Source: Streptomyces noursei ATCC 11455 (lineage in GTDB: Bacteria; Actinomycetota; Actinomycetes; Streptomycetales; Streptomycetaceae). From it: 64,000 nt of DNA. Under the pieces are notes generated by a model. It was not told where the DNA came from, did no database searches, and saw only the letters and a list, made by a program, of their open reading frames with translations. How positions within the stretch are numbered: position 1 is the stretch's first letter; the number at the start of each line of letters is the position of its first letter. Positions 41,960 to 49,864 of this stretch are shown one piece after another. Where the stretch lies: positions 8,928,001 through 8,992,000 of the forward strand of contig NZ_CP011533.1 in the NCBI RefSeq assembly GCF_001704275.1. Reading direction: 5' to 3'. The position numbers and the translations under genes are program-made.

Positions 41960-42346
41960 CTACTCGCGGTCGGGGGCGCGGCTGCCGCCCCGGATCTCGT
42001 CGCCGTCGTCCTCGCTGTCACGCTGTGCCAGCAGGGCGGGGAGGAGTCCGGGGAAGGCGCGGTCGAATTCCTCCAGGCGCAAGGTGTTCATGCGTGAGGT
42101 GCCGGCGTAGTACTGGCGGATGAGGCCGGCCTCGCGGAGCACGTGGAAGTGGTGGGTGGCGGTGGACTTGCTGACCGGGAGCTCGAAGGAGCCGCAGGCG
42201 AAGTCGCGGTGGTTGGCGTGGAGCTGGCGGACGATGCTGCGGCGTACGGGATCGACCAGCGCCTCCAGTACCCGCTGGAGGGTGATGGTGGTGATGTCCG
42301 GGTGCGGCGGGGTGCGATCCCTGCCGGCTCGCCCTGTTGCCGTCAT
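41960..42346 (-). CDS. ArsR-family HTH transcriptional regulator
   Basis: 128 residues from ATG at 42346 with GGGAGGT upstream. Winged helix: 'VLEALVDPVRRSIVRQLHAN', then 'FELPVSKSTATHHFHVLREA' as the recognition helix and 'GLIRQYYAGTSRMNTLRLEE' as the wing. No CxC metal-binding motif is seen, so the signal is probably organic or redox. It is divergent from the quinone-oxidoreductase-like gene, with two dyads between them. Confidence 0.88.
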   Translation of the reverse strand: MTATGRAGRDRTPPHPDITTITLQRVLEALVDPVRRSIVRQLHANHRDFACGSFELPVSKSTATHHFHVLREAGLIRQYYAGTSRMNTLRLEEFDRAFPGLLPALLAQRDSEDDGDEIRGGSRAPDRE

Positions 42347-42382
42347 CGCCTGGTGACCTCCCGCGCACATGGTACGACATCG

Positions 42383-42437
42383 ATCAAACTTTGATCTTCA
42401 TTAAGGTTCGATGACTGTCGAAGTTTGACAGTCATCG
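42383..42437. promoter_or_regulatory. two inverted repeats in the ArsR/oxidoreductase divergent region
   Basis: ATCAAACTTTGAT (42383-42395) is a short palindrome. CGATGACTGTC (42409-42419) and GACAGTCATCG (42427-42437) are perfect 11-bp inverted arms with a 7-nt centre. The region is AT-rich relative to its surroundings and probably holds both promoters and the ArsR operators. Confidence 0.65.
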
Positions 42438-42508
42438 TACTTTGGGCTTGAGTGGGGCTCGGCGGCGCGACCAGGCGCCGCCCTCACGGAGCGGAAGGAA
42501 GATCTGCC

Positions 42509-43507
42509 ATGGCCAGAACGGTGCGGTTCCACGAAGTCGGCGAGCCCGAGGTGCTGCGGCTGGAGGACGTGGAAGTCGGCGAACCCGGCCCCGACGAGGT
42601 GGCCATCCGGGTCGAGGCGATCGGCCTCAACCGCGCCGAGGTGATGTTCCGCAGCGGCCAGTACATCGAACCCGTCAAGCAGTTCCCCACCGGACTCGGC
42701 TCGGAGGCCGCGGGCGTGATCGACGCCGTCGGCGCGCACGTGACCGGATTCGAGATCGGCGCGCCGGTCAGCGTGGTGCCGGCGTTCTCGATGAACGACT
42801 ACGGCGTCTACGGGGAGCGCGTGATCGTCCCCGCCGCCGCGGTGGTGCACCGCCCCGAGGGGCTCGACGCCATCGCGGGCGCGGCGGTGTGGATGCCCTA
42901 CCTGACGTCGTACGGCGCCCTGGTGGAGGTCGGCGCGCTGCGGGCCGGGGACACGGTCGTGATCACCGCGGCCTCCAGCAGCGTGGGCCTGGCCGCGATC
43001 CAGACCGCCCTGCGCGTCGGGGCGGTGCCGATCGCCACCACCCGTACCGCGGCCAAGAAGGACGCCCTGCTCGCGGCGGGCGCGGCGCATGTGGTCGTCA
43101 CCGAGGAGGAGGACGTGGTGGCGCGCGTGCTCGACCTGACCGGCGGCCGGGGCGCCGAACTCGTCTTCGACGCGATCGCCGGCCCCGGCGTGATGGAACT
43201 GGCCAAGGCGGTCGCAGCCGGTGGCACGCTGATGGAATACGGCGTGCTGAGTGGCGAGCCGACCCCCTACCCGGGCATCGCCCTCGGGATGCCCGCTCTG
43301 AACATGCGCACCTACACCCTCTTCGAGACCACCGGCGACCCGCAACGGCTCCGCCGGGGCGAGGCGTTCGTCGCCTCCGGCCTGCGCTCGGGGGCGTTCA
43401 AGCCCGTCGTGGACCGGGTCTTCGATCTGGAAGAGATCGTCGAGGCGCACCGCTACATGGAGGCGGGGGCCCAGGTCGGCAAGATCGTCGTCAGGGTCGG
43501 CCAGTAG
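42509..43507 (+). CDS. zinc-independent medium-chain dehydrogenase (quinone oxidoreductase-like)
   Basis: 332 residues from ATG at 42509 with GGAAGGAAG upstream. GroES-like N-domain ('EVAIRVEAIGLNRAEVMFRS', 'GLGSEAAGVIDAVGAHVTGF') and NADPH Rossmann domain ('DTVVITAASSSVGLAAIQTA', 'AELVFDAIAGPGVMELAKAV'). The structural and catalytic zinc Cys ligands of alcohol dehydrogenases are absent, which places it in the quinone/enoyl reductase branch. Divergent from ArsR, so probably inducible by an electrophile. Confidence 0.9.
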   Translation: MARTVRFHEVGEPEVLRLEDVEVGEPGPDEVAIRVEAIGLNRAEVMFRSGQYIEPVKQFPTGLGSEAAGVIDAVGAHVTGFEIGAPVSVVPAFSMNDYGVYGERVIVPAAAVVHRPEGLDAIAGAAVWMPYLTSYGALVEVGALRAGDTVVITAASSSVGLAAIQTALRVGAVPIATTRTAAKKDALLAAGAAHVVVTEEEDVVARVLDLTGGRGAELVFDAIAGPGVMELAKAVAAGGTLMEYGVLSGEPTPYPGIALGMPALNMRTYTLFETTGDPQRLRRGEAFVASGLRSGAFKPVVDRVFDLEEIVEAHRYMEAGAQVGKIVVRVGQ

Positions 43508-43686
43508 GGGACCGGACCTGGGGGAGCGCGTCGCCGGTGCCCGACGGGGGAGCGGGCGGTGTCCCGGCGGGACCCGTGTGGCGATCGCCCGGTTGGCGGG
43601 ACGGATTGTTGGGCCGCGGTCGGCCGGGGTACCTCGCCTGGGGTTGCCGACCGCGCACCCGAGACACCGGAAGAGAAGGAGCCGCT

Positions 43687-44511
43687 GTGAAGTTCGGTGT
43701 ATCGACCTTCCTCACCGACCAGGGCATCGCGCCGGCCGCACTGGGGCGTGCCGCGGAAGAGCGGGGCTTCGACTCCCTGTTCATCGCCGAGCACACCCAC
43801 ATCCCGGTGGACCGCCGCACGCCGTACCCGCGCGGCGGGGAACTGCCCGAGATGTATTACCGCACCCTCGATCCGTTCGTCGCGCTCGCCTCGGTCGCCT
43901 CGGTCACCGAACGGCTCCTGCTGGGCACCGGCATCGCGCTGGTGGCCCAGCGGGACCCGCTCGTCACGGCCAAGGAAGTGGCGTCGCTGGACCTGGTCTC
44001 CGGCGGGCGGGCGGTCTTCGGGGTCGGCATCGGCTGGAACAAGGAGGAGATGGCCAACCACGGCACGGACCCCCGGACCAGGGGCCGTCTGGTGGACGAG
44101 CGGCTGCGGGCCATCCGGGAGCTGTGGACACGGGAAAAGGCCGAGTTCCACGGGGAGTTCGTGGACTTCGATCCCGTCTACTCCTGGCCCAAGCCGGTCC
44201 GGCGACCGCACCCGCCGATCTACGTGGGCGGTGGCGAGGGCGCCTTCCACCGGGTGGCCGCGCTCGGCGACGCCTGGTTGGCCAACAGCGCCTCGCCCGA
44301 GGAGCTGGGGCCGCAGATCGAGCGGCTGCGGAGCCTCGCCGACCGGGACGTGCCGGTGACCGTCTACGCGGTGCCGCCGGATCCCGAGGCCGTCGAGCGG
44401 TACGCACGGCTGGGCGTGGAACGGGCCCTGTTCTACCTGCCGACGGTGCCGGAGGCCGAGACACTGGCGCACCTCGACCGGTTCGCCGAGGTCGCCGGGC
44501 GCTTCCGGTGA
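43687..44511 (+). CDS. LLM-class F420-dependent oxidoreductase
   Basis: 274 residues from GTG at 43687 with AAGGAG upstream. The TIM-barrel starts VKFGVSTFLTDQGIAPAALG, then 'RGFDSLFIAEHTHIPVDRRT', 'LLLGTGIALVAQRDPLVTAK' and 'GRAVFGVGIGWNKEEMANHG', the standard actinobacterial F420 LLM pattern. It should transfer hydride from reduced F420 to an unknown substrate. A second F420-type gene follows 16 bp later, forming a likely operon. Confidence 0.92.
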   Translation: MKFGVSTFLTDQGIAPAALGRAAEERGFDSLFIAEHTHIPVDRRTPYPRGGELPEMYYRTLDPFVALASVASVTERLLLGTGIALVAQRDPLVTAKEVASLDLVSGGRAVFGVGIGWNKEEMANHGTDPRTRGRLVDERLRAIRELWTREKAEFHGEFVDFDPVYSWPKPVRRPHPPIYVGGGEGAFHRVAALGDAWLANSASPEELGPQIERLRSLADRDVPVTVYAVPPDPEAVERYARLGVERALFYLPTVPEAETLAHLDRFAEVAGRFR

Positions 44512-44527
44512 GCCGGACGGGGCAGCG

Positions 44528-44959
44528 ATGCCGGCGATGAGCGGCGGGCGGGCCCGGGAGCGCTTCGCGGCGGCCCGGGTCGCCCGCCTGGCCACCGTCG
44601 ACGACCTGGGCAGTCCCCATCTCGTGCCGGTGGTGTTCGCGGTGACCGGCGACACCCTCGCCTTCGCCGTGGATCACAAGCCCAAGCGGACCACCGAGCT
44701 CAAGCGGCTGGCCAACATCCGCCGCCGCCCGGAGGTCTGCCTGCTCGCCGACGCCTACGACGAGGACTGGGACCGCCTGTGGTGGGCCCGGGCGGACGGT
44801 ACGGCCACCGTGCTGCCGCCGGCCGACGCCTCGGAGACGTCCGCGGGGTATGTGCGGCTGCTGATGGAGAAGTACCGCTCGCAGTACGCCGGCCGCCGAC
44901 CGACCGGACCCGTGGTGGCGGTGGTGGTGGCCCGCTGGTCCGGCTGGCAGGCCACATGA
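44528..44959 (+). CDS. PPOX-class F420-dependent protein (TIGR03668-like)
   Basis: 143 residues from ATG at 44528 (an ATG nine bases later is also possible). Split-barrel flavin/F420-binding fold: 'RFAAARVARLATVDDLGSPH', 'LVPVVFAVTGDTLAFAVDHK', 'DRLWWARADGTATVLPP' and 'YRSQYAGRRPTGPVVAVVVA'. Such proteins bind F420 and reduce or carry unknown substrates. It follows the LLM gene closely and is convergent with an MFS gene across a 13-bp stem terminator. Confidence 0.88.
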   Translation: MPAMSGGRARERFAAARVARLATVDDLGSPHLVPVVFAVTGDTLAFAVDHKPKRTTELKRLANIRRRPEVCLLADAYDEDWDRLWWARADGTATVLPPADASETSAGYVRLLMEKYRSQYAGRRPTGPVVAVVVARWSGWQAT

Positions 44960-44962
44960 GGA

Positions 44963-44997
44963 GGCCGGGCCGGGGGATGAACCGCCCCGGCCCGGCC
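44963..44997. terminator. bidirectional GC hairpin
   Basis: 44963-44975 (GGCCGGGCCGGGG) pairs perfectly with 44985-44997 around a 9-nt loop, in the 54-bp gap between convergent stops at 44959 and 45014. Confidence 0.75.
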
Positions 44998-45013
44998 GGC
45001 AGTTGTCGGAACG

Positions 45014-46279
45014 TCAGCGCGCCGCGCGGGACTCCGTCGGGCGGCGGGTCCTGCGGTGGATGCCGACCGCCGCGGCGAGACAGAGCACGGCGATCGCGCA
45101 GAGCACCAGCGGGACGGCCCGGACGCCGGCCGCCTGGATCACCCCGCCCAGCGCGGGCCCCGCCGCGACGCCCCCGACCATCGACGCGGCGATGACATAG
45201 GCACCGGCGCGGCGCGCGGTGGGCACCGTCCGGGTCAACCAGGGCAGCCCGGTGGGGAAGATCGGGGCGATGAACAGGCCGACGCCCGCGTACATAGAGG
45301 GGGCCAGTGCCGGCACCGCGGCCGCGGCCAGGCAGACCGCCATGCCGGCGCAGCTGACCATGATGATCGCGGCCTCGGAGTAGCGGAGCGTGAGAGGGAC
45401 GACCAGGAAGCGGCCCACCGTCATCATCAGCCAGTACACCGAGGTGGCGGAGGCGGCGAAGCCCGCGCCGAAGCCGACCGTCTCCAGGTGGGTCGGCTCC
45501 CAGCCGCCCACCCCGGCCTCGACGCCGACGTGCAGGACGTAGAGCGTGACGAACGCCGCCATCAGCCAGGCCGGCGAACGGCCCAGGGGAGCGGACACCG
45601 CCCGGCCGTCGCCGGCGGAGTCGGTGGGCCGGGGCGGGTCGGTGTTGCTGACGCCCTTGAGGAAGAGCAGCAGCAGTGCCGACAGCACACCGAACGCGCC
45701 GAAGACGAACGGGTACCGATCCGGGCCGACGGCGCCGATGACGATCGGCCCGCCGACCGCCCCGATGCCGAAGAAGGCATTGAGGACGTTGAGCATCGCC
45801 GTGCTGCGCCGGCCGAAGCCCACCGCGAAGAGCTGGTTGAGGCCGTAGTCGATGCCGCCGAAGCCGAGTCCGGCGCCCAGCGCGGCGGCCAGCGCCACCG
45901 GCCAGGACGGGGCCAGCGCGAAGCCGGCGGTACCGACCGCCATCAGCAGGTACGAGGCTCCCAACAGGGCGCGGTTGCCAACTCTGCCGTGCACGCGGTT
46001 GAAGGCGAGCACCCCGCACACGCCGCCGATGAAGTGGGCGCTCAGGCCGAGTCCGGCCGCCGCCGGGGTGAGGCCGAAGGAGGCGCGCAACGCGGGGATG
46101 GCGGGCCCGTAGAAGGACTGCAGCGCACCGATCAGCGCGAAGCCCGCACAGGACGCCACCAGCGCCACGGTGCTGAACATCCGGAACTCGGGGGCGTGTG
46201 GGGGCAGCGGGGTGGTGTCGGTGCGCCGTCCGTCGCGGCTCCTCTTGTCGGCGGTTCCGGTTGCCGGGAGCTCGCTCAT
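45014..46279 (-). CDS. MFS transporter
   Basis: 421 residues from ATG at 46279 with GAGGAAAGG upstream. Twelve helices: 'STVALVASCAGFALIGALQS', then 'IGGVCGVLAFNRVHGRVGNR' (motif A-like), 'GAGLGFGGIDYGLNQLFAVG', and 'GLFIAPIFPTGLPWLTRTVP' in the second half, resembling sugar/fucose-type or exporter MFS members. It lies 11 bp downstream of a truncated GMC oxidoreductase gene, and the two were likely one operon. With the enzyme broken, the transporter may have lost its native context. Confidence 0.88.
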   Translation of the reverse strand: MSELPATGTADKRSRDGRRTDTTPLPPHAPEFRMFSTVALVASCAGFALIGALQSFYGPAIPALRASFGLTPAAAGLGLSAHFIGGVCGVLAFNRVHGRVGNRALLGASYLLMAVGTAGFALAPSWPVALAAALGAGLGFGGIDYGLNQLFAVGFGRRSTAMLNVLNAFFGIGAVGGPIVIGAVGPDRYPFVFGAFGVLSALLLLFLKGVSNTDPPRPTDSAGDGRAVSAPLGRSPAWLMAAFVTLYVLHVGVEAGVGGWEPTHLETVGFGAGFAASATSVYWLMMTVGRFLVVPLTLRYSEAAIIMVSCAGMAVCLAAAAVPALAPSMYAGVGLFIAPIFPTGLPWLTRTVPTARRAGAYVIAASMVGGVAAGPALGGVIQAAGVRAVPLVLCAIAVLCLAAAVGIHRRTRRPTESRAAR

Positions 46280-46290
46280 CTGGCCTTTCC

Positions 46291-47430
46291 TCAAGGATTG
46301 TTGAACCGGGAAACGATCTCATGGGCGAACGCCATGATCGTGCCCTGTGGACTGATTCCCGTCACGCCGGGGAGCACACTGGCGTCGCACACCCGCAGGC
46401 CCCGGAAACCGTGCGGGCGGCCGTCGGCGTCGCACACTCCAGCGCGGTCGGCCGCCCCCATCGCGGCCGAGGCCATGCCGTGCACCGAGACCAGTTCCCA
46501 GTCCCGCGGAAGCACCCGGCGGCAGAACTCCTCGGCGTCGGCGGGCGAGCGCAGCGCGGGGGCCGCGGCCACCGGCGGCGTCAGCTCGGTCGCGCCCGCC
46601 GCGAACAGCAACGCGGCGCCCTTGCGGAAGGCGTCGCACAGCGCGCCGTGGTCCACCGCGGTCATCGCGTGGCGCAGCGGCAGACCACCGCCGGGGACGG
46701 CGCGTACCGCCGCGGTCCCGTGCAGCCGCACCTGTGTGGTGAAGACGCCCAGGTGGTCGAAGTCGGCCAGAAGGCGTTGGGTGTCCGGGGCCGGACGGCC
46801 GGCGAGCGCCGCGGCCAGGCTGCCGCGGGAGACATTGGCCGGCATGATCAGCACGCCCTGGTCGCCGAACTCCTTCAGCTGCGCGGTGAAGATGGTGCCG
46901 CGGTCGGCGTGCACCGGCTCCGGGAAGCGGGCGATGGTCCGCAGGTTGACGTGCAGGGAGAGCCGGCGGCCCGCGGCGCGGTGCTGGATCCGGCTGCGCT
47001 GGAGCAGCGCCGGGGTGCCCAGCGGACCGGCCGCCAGGAACACCGCACGGGCCCGGTAGACGGTCCGGGCGCCGTCCGGGCCGACGGCCAGCACCCCGCG
47101 GGCGGTGCGCCCGTCGTGCAGCACGCGCACCACCCGGGTGCCCGGGCGGATCTCCGCGCCCAACGCCTCGGCCTGCGGCAGATAGCTCACGGTCATGCTC
47201 TGCTTGGCGCCACTGGTGCAGCCGGTCGTGCAGCGGTTGCGGTGCAGACAGTCGCGCACCGCGCGGTCGGCGTGCTGCGAGCCCCACGACAGCCGTTCCG
47301 CGCCGGCCGCCAGGAGCCGCGAGTCGCGGTTGCCCGCCCCGTGCCGCTGGGTGACGACGCCCAGGCGGGTGGTCACCGTCTTCAGACGGACCTCCAGGTC
47401 CTGTGCCCGGTAGCCGTCGATGCCCGACTG
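46291..47430 (-). pseudogene. GMC-type FAD oxidoreductase, N-terminal FAD domain deleted
   Basis: The frame keeps the mid and C-terminal parts of a GMC oxidoreductase: 'VRDCLHRNRCTTGCTSGAKQ', 'SMTVSYLPQAEALGAEIRPG', 'AVFLAAGPLGTPALLQRSRI' and 'VCDASVLPGVTGISPQGTIM'. The N-terminal GxGxxG FAD fold (about 200 residues in intact homologues, from memory) is absent. The frame instead meets a truncated MoxR gene head-to-head at about 47443. A GTG at 47376 could start a shortened product, but it would lack the cofactor site. The MFS gene follows 11 bp downstream. Confidence 0.8.
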
Positions 47431-47444
47431 CGCAGAAGTGGTTC

Positions 47445-47891
47445 GGCGACCCCGGCACCGGCAAGAGCTGGCTTGCCGAGCTGCTGTCCGCCGCGATCAG
47501 CCGCAACTCCACGCTGGTCGTGCAGGGCACCGCCGGTACCACCGAGGACCACATCAAGCACTCCTGGAACGTGTCCATGGTCATCGCCAAGGGCCAGTCG
47601 CGGGAGTCGATGATCCCCTCGCCGATCATGACCGCCATGGAGAACGGCGCGATCGGCCGGTTCGAGGAACTCACCCGCTCCACCAGCGACGTCCAGGACG
47701 CGCTGATCTCGATCCTGTCCGACACGCTGGCCTCCTCGCTCGTCGGCTCACTGGCCCGACGCGAGCCCGAAGACCTGGCCATCCTCAACAAATACCTGCA
47801 CGGCGTCGTCGAGCCGCGCAGCAAGGAAGAGGGCGGATCATGGCCGGAATTCCTGGCGGGCGGCCGCGACACGATCGCCCCCCTGTCATGA
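47445..47891 (+). pseudogene. MoxR-type AAA ATPase, 5'-truncated with internal in-frame deletion
   Basis: Frame begins at GDPGTGKSWLAELLSAAISR (Walker A) without any upstream N-domain, then 'QGTAGTTEDHIKHSWNVSMV' and 'SMIPSPIMTAMENGAIGRFE'. After 'STSDVQDALISILS' it jumps directly to 'DTLASSLVGSLARREPEDLA', the C-terminal tail. The Walker B/sensor/arginine-finger part (about 150 residues, from memory) is missing without frame change. The 3' end overlaps the DUF5682 start as ATGA. An upstream ATG at 47421 could start a product, but it cannot be an active ATPase. Confidence 0.8.
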
Positions 47892-49637
47892 GCGGCGCGC
47901 ACGAGAGCACCTTCGCCGGGCTGCGCGGACAGCTGCAGGAGGCCGCCGCCACGTTCGCCGACGGGCCCGACGCCCTGGAGGGCATCCTGCTCGGCATCGT
48001 CGACGACGTCGACCGCGCGGTCCGCGATCTGCTGGAGATCTTCCCCGTCTGCCACCACTCGCCCGCCTCCGCACTCGCGATGGCCCGCCGCCTGCGGGAG
48101 AAACAGCCGAAGGTCGTCTACCTGGAGCTGTGCGAGGACATGGCCCCGCTGCTCACCGAACTCCGCAACTGCCGGCTCCCGGTGGCGGTCCAGGCGTTCG
48201 CGACCGAGATCGAAGGCTTCCCCGCCGAGTGGTCCCCGCTGTCGGTGGTCGCACCGATCACCGAGGCGTCGGCCGAGTACCAGGCGATCGCCTATGCACT
48301 GGACACCCCGGGCGTCGAGCTGGTCCTCGTCGACCGCTCCTCGGACCACGTCTTCCAGTGGGACGCCCGCGGCACACACTCCGCCGGGCTCCCCGCCCAG
48401 GACGGGGGGAGCGGACGCCCCACCCGCCGAGGAGGAGGCCGCGCTGCACGGCGACGCGGTCGGCGTGGAGATCGGTGACCTGCGGCCCCGCTTCGCCGAG
48501 TTGGAGGAGCACCTGCTGCGCCACGGCAAGGTGCGGCACTGGTCGGAGTGGTGGCACCAGTACGTCGAAGTGCCGCTCGGCGACAGCGACCACGACACCT
48601 ACCGGCAGGTCATGCTGCTGATCGGCAGCCTCTTCCGGCGCCTGGCACCGGGGGACCCGAACCGGGTGCGCGTGGACGAGGACCGTGAGCGCTACATGTG
48701 GACGAGGATGCGCGCGCACCTGGCCGCGACCGGCGCCGATCCCGCGGACTGCCTCTACGTCTGCGGCGCCTTCCACGCGGCCAGTCGCGTCGCGGAGTTC
48801 GGCGTCCACGGCACCGACACCTTCGAGATCAGCCCGCGCACCGCCACCACATGGCAGCACGGCCTGATCCCGTCCAGTCACGCGGCGATCGAGGCGCAGT
48901 TCGGCCTCGCCGCCGGTTCGGTGTCGATCGCCGCCACGGTCTGGGCGAAGAACGTCAAACGCACCCGCGTACAGCCCTACCGCCTGAACGGGCAGACCGG
49001 CTGCGACCGGCCCCAACTGGAGCTGGCAGTCGGCCAGTCACACCCCGAGGACCCGTCCAAGACGGCACTGCTGTGGGCGGCCCGGACCCAGCTCGGCCAC
49101 CTCTCCCGCGCCGACCTGCGGGCCAAGTGCGACGCGCTGCTCGGCAACCCCCTGGTGGTGCCCGCCTACCCGCGCTACCTCAGCGGCTTCCTGCACGCCC
49201 TGGAGCCCGTCCCCGGCCTCACCGACTTCGTCGTGGAAGCGGTGTCGATCGCCTTCGGGCGACTGCTCGACCCGGTGCTCCTGCCGTGGCTGCCGACCCT
49301 GATCGGCACCCTGCGCTCGGACGGCGCCGAGCTGGCCCCGTTGCTGATCCGCGAGGCCGGTCGGATCTTCCCCGGCCGACTCGCGGCGCTCGACGCCTGG
49401 ACACCACCGTGGCGAAGCCAACCCGAAGCGCACACCGCCCAACCGACACCGGGCGCGGACGCCGGCCACGGCGTCCCCCTCCTCGCCGCCCACCCCGCGA
49501 CGTGCGACGCTCTGGCGGGCCTGCTCGGCTGCGACGGCAGCTGGCAGACCGAGCCACCCGCCCCGCACGGCGCGGCACTGACCAGGTCCCACCCGGACAC
49601 GGCCATCGCACTGGAGGCACTGCTGGCCGGCCGATGA
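47888..49637 (+). pseudogene. DUF5682 family protein gene with +1 frameshift
   Basis: ATG at 47888 is in an ATGA overlap with the MoxR remnant. The first frame runs MSGAHESTFAGLRGQLQEAA to 'FQWDARGTHSAGLPAQDGGS'. Beyond the G-run at 48404-48409 the coding frame shifts and continues 'GADAPPAEEEAALHGDAVGV', 'CLYVCGAFHAASRVAEFGVH' and 'LGHLSRADLRAKCDALLGNP' to 49637. Removing one G (or adding two) restores a protein of about 583 residues. MoxR-DUF5682-VWA clusters are known in actinomycetes. Here the VWA gene is absent. Confidence 0.75.
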
Positions 49638-49670
49638 CTCCGCCCGGAGCAAGCCCCCCGGCCCGCGGCC

Positions 49671-49708
49671 CCTGTCGGGGCGCCCGAACCCACGGGCGCC
49701 CCGACAGG
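49671..49708 (+). terminator. 16-bp perfect hairpin after DUF5682 gene
   Basis: CCTGTCGGGGCGCCCG at 49671-49686 pairs perfectly with 49693-49708 around AACCCA, 34 bp past the stop at 49637. Confidence 0.8.
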
Positions 49709-49864
49709 CACGAGACCCACGGCCCCTAACGGTCCGTCAACTCTACGGAGAGTCAATGGCGGTGAGGTCGACGATCCAGAACGGGAGGTGCCACCCCAGG
49801 CATGAGTTCCTGGCCATCGTCACGGCCAGGACCCCAGGCGTGCGCTGTCCGGTGCGCAAGGTGG

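Noticed and set aside
42509..46279. Secondary-metabolite biosynthetic gene cluster
   Set aside because: F420 enzymes, a reductase and an MFS gene occur together, but no synthase, NRPS/PKS, terpene or RiPP core is present.
27609..49637. Insertion sequence or prophage causing the gene damage
   Set aside because: No transposase, integrase, target-site duplication or phage gene was recognised at any joint.
49743..49817. 24-codon minus-strand ORF (MARNSCLGWHLPFWIVDL...)
   Set aside because: No ribosome site and no detectable family. It lies in the 3' flank of the S33 peptidase gene. Probably chance.
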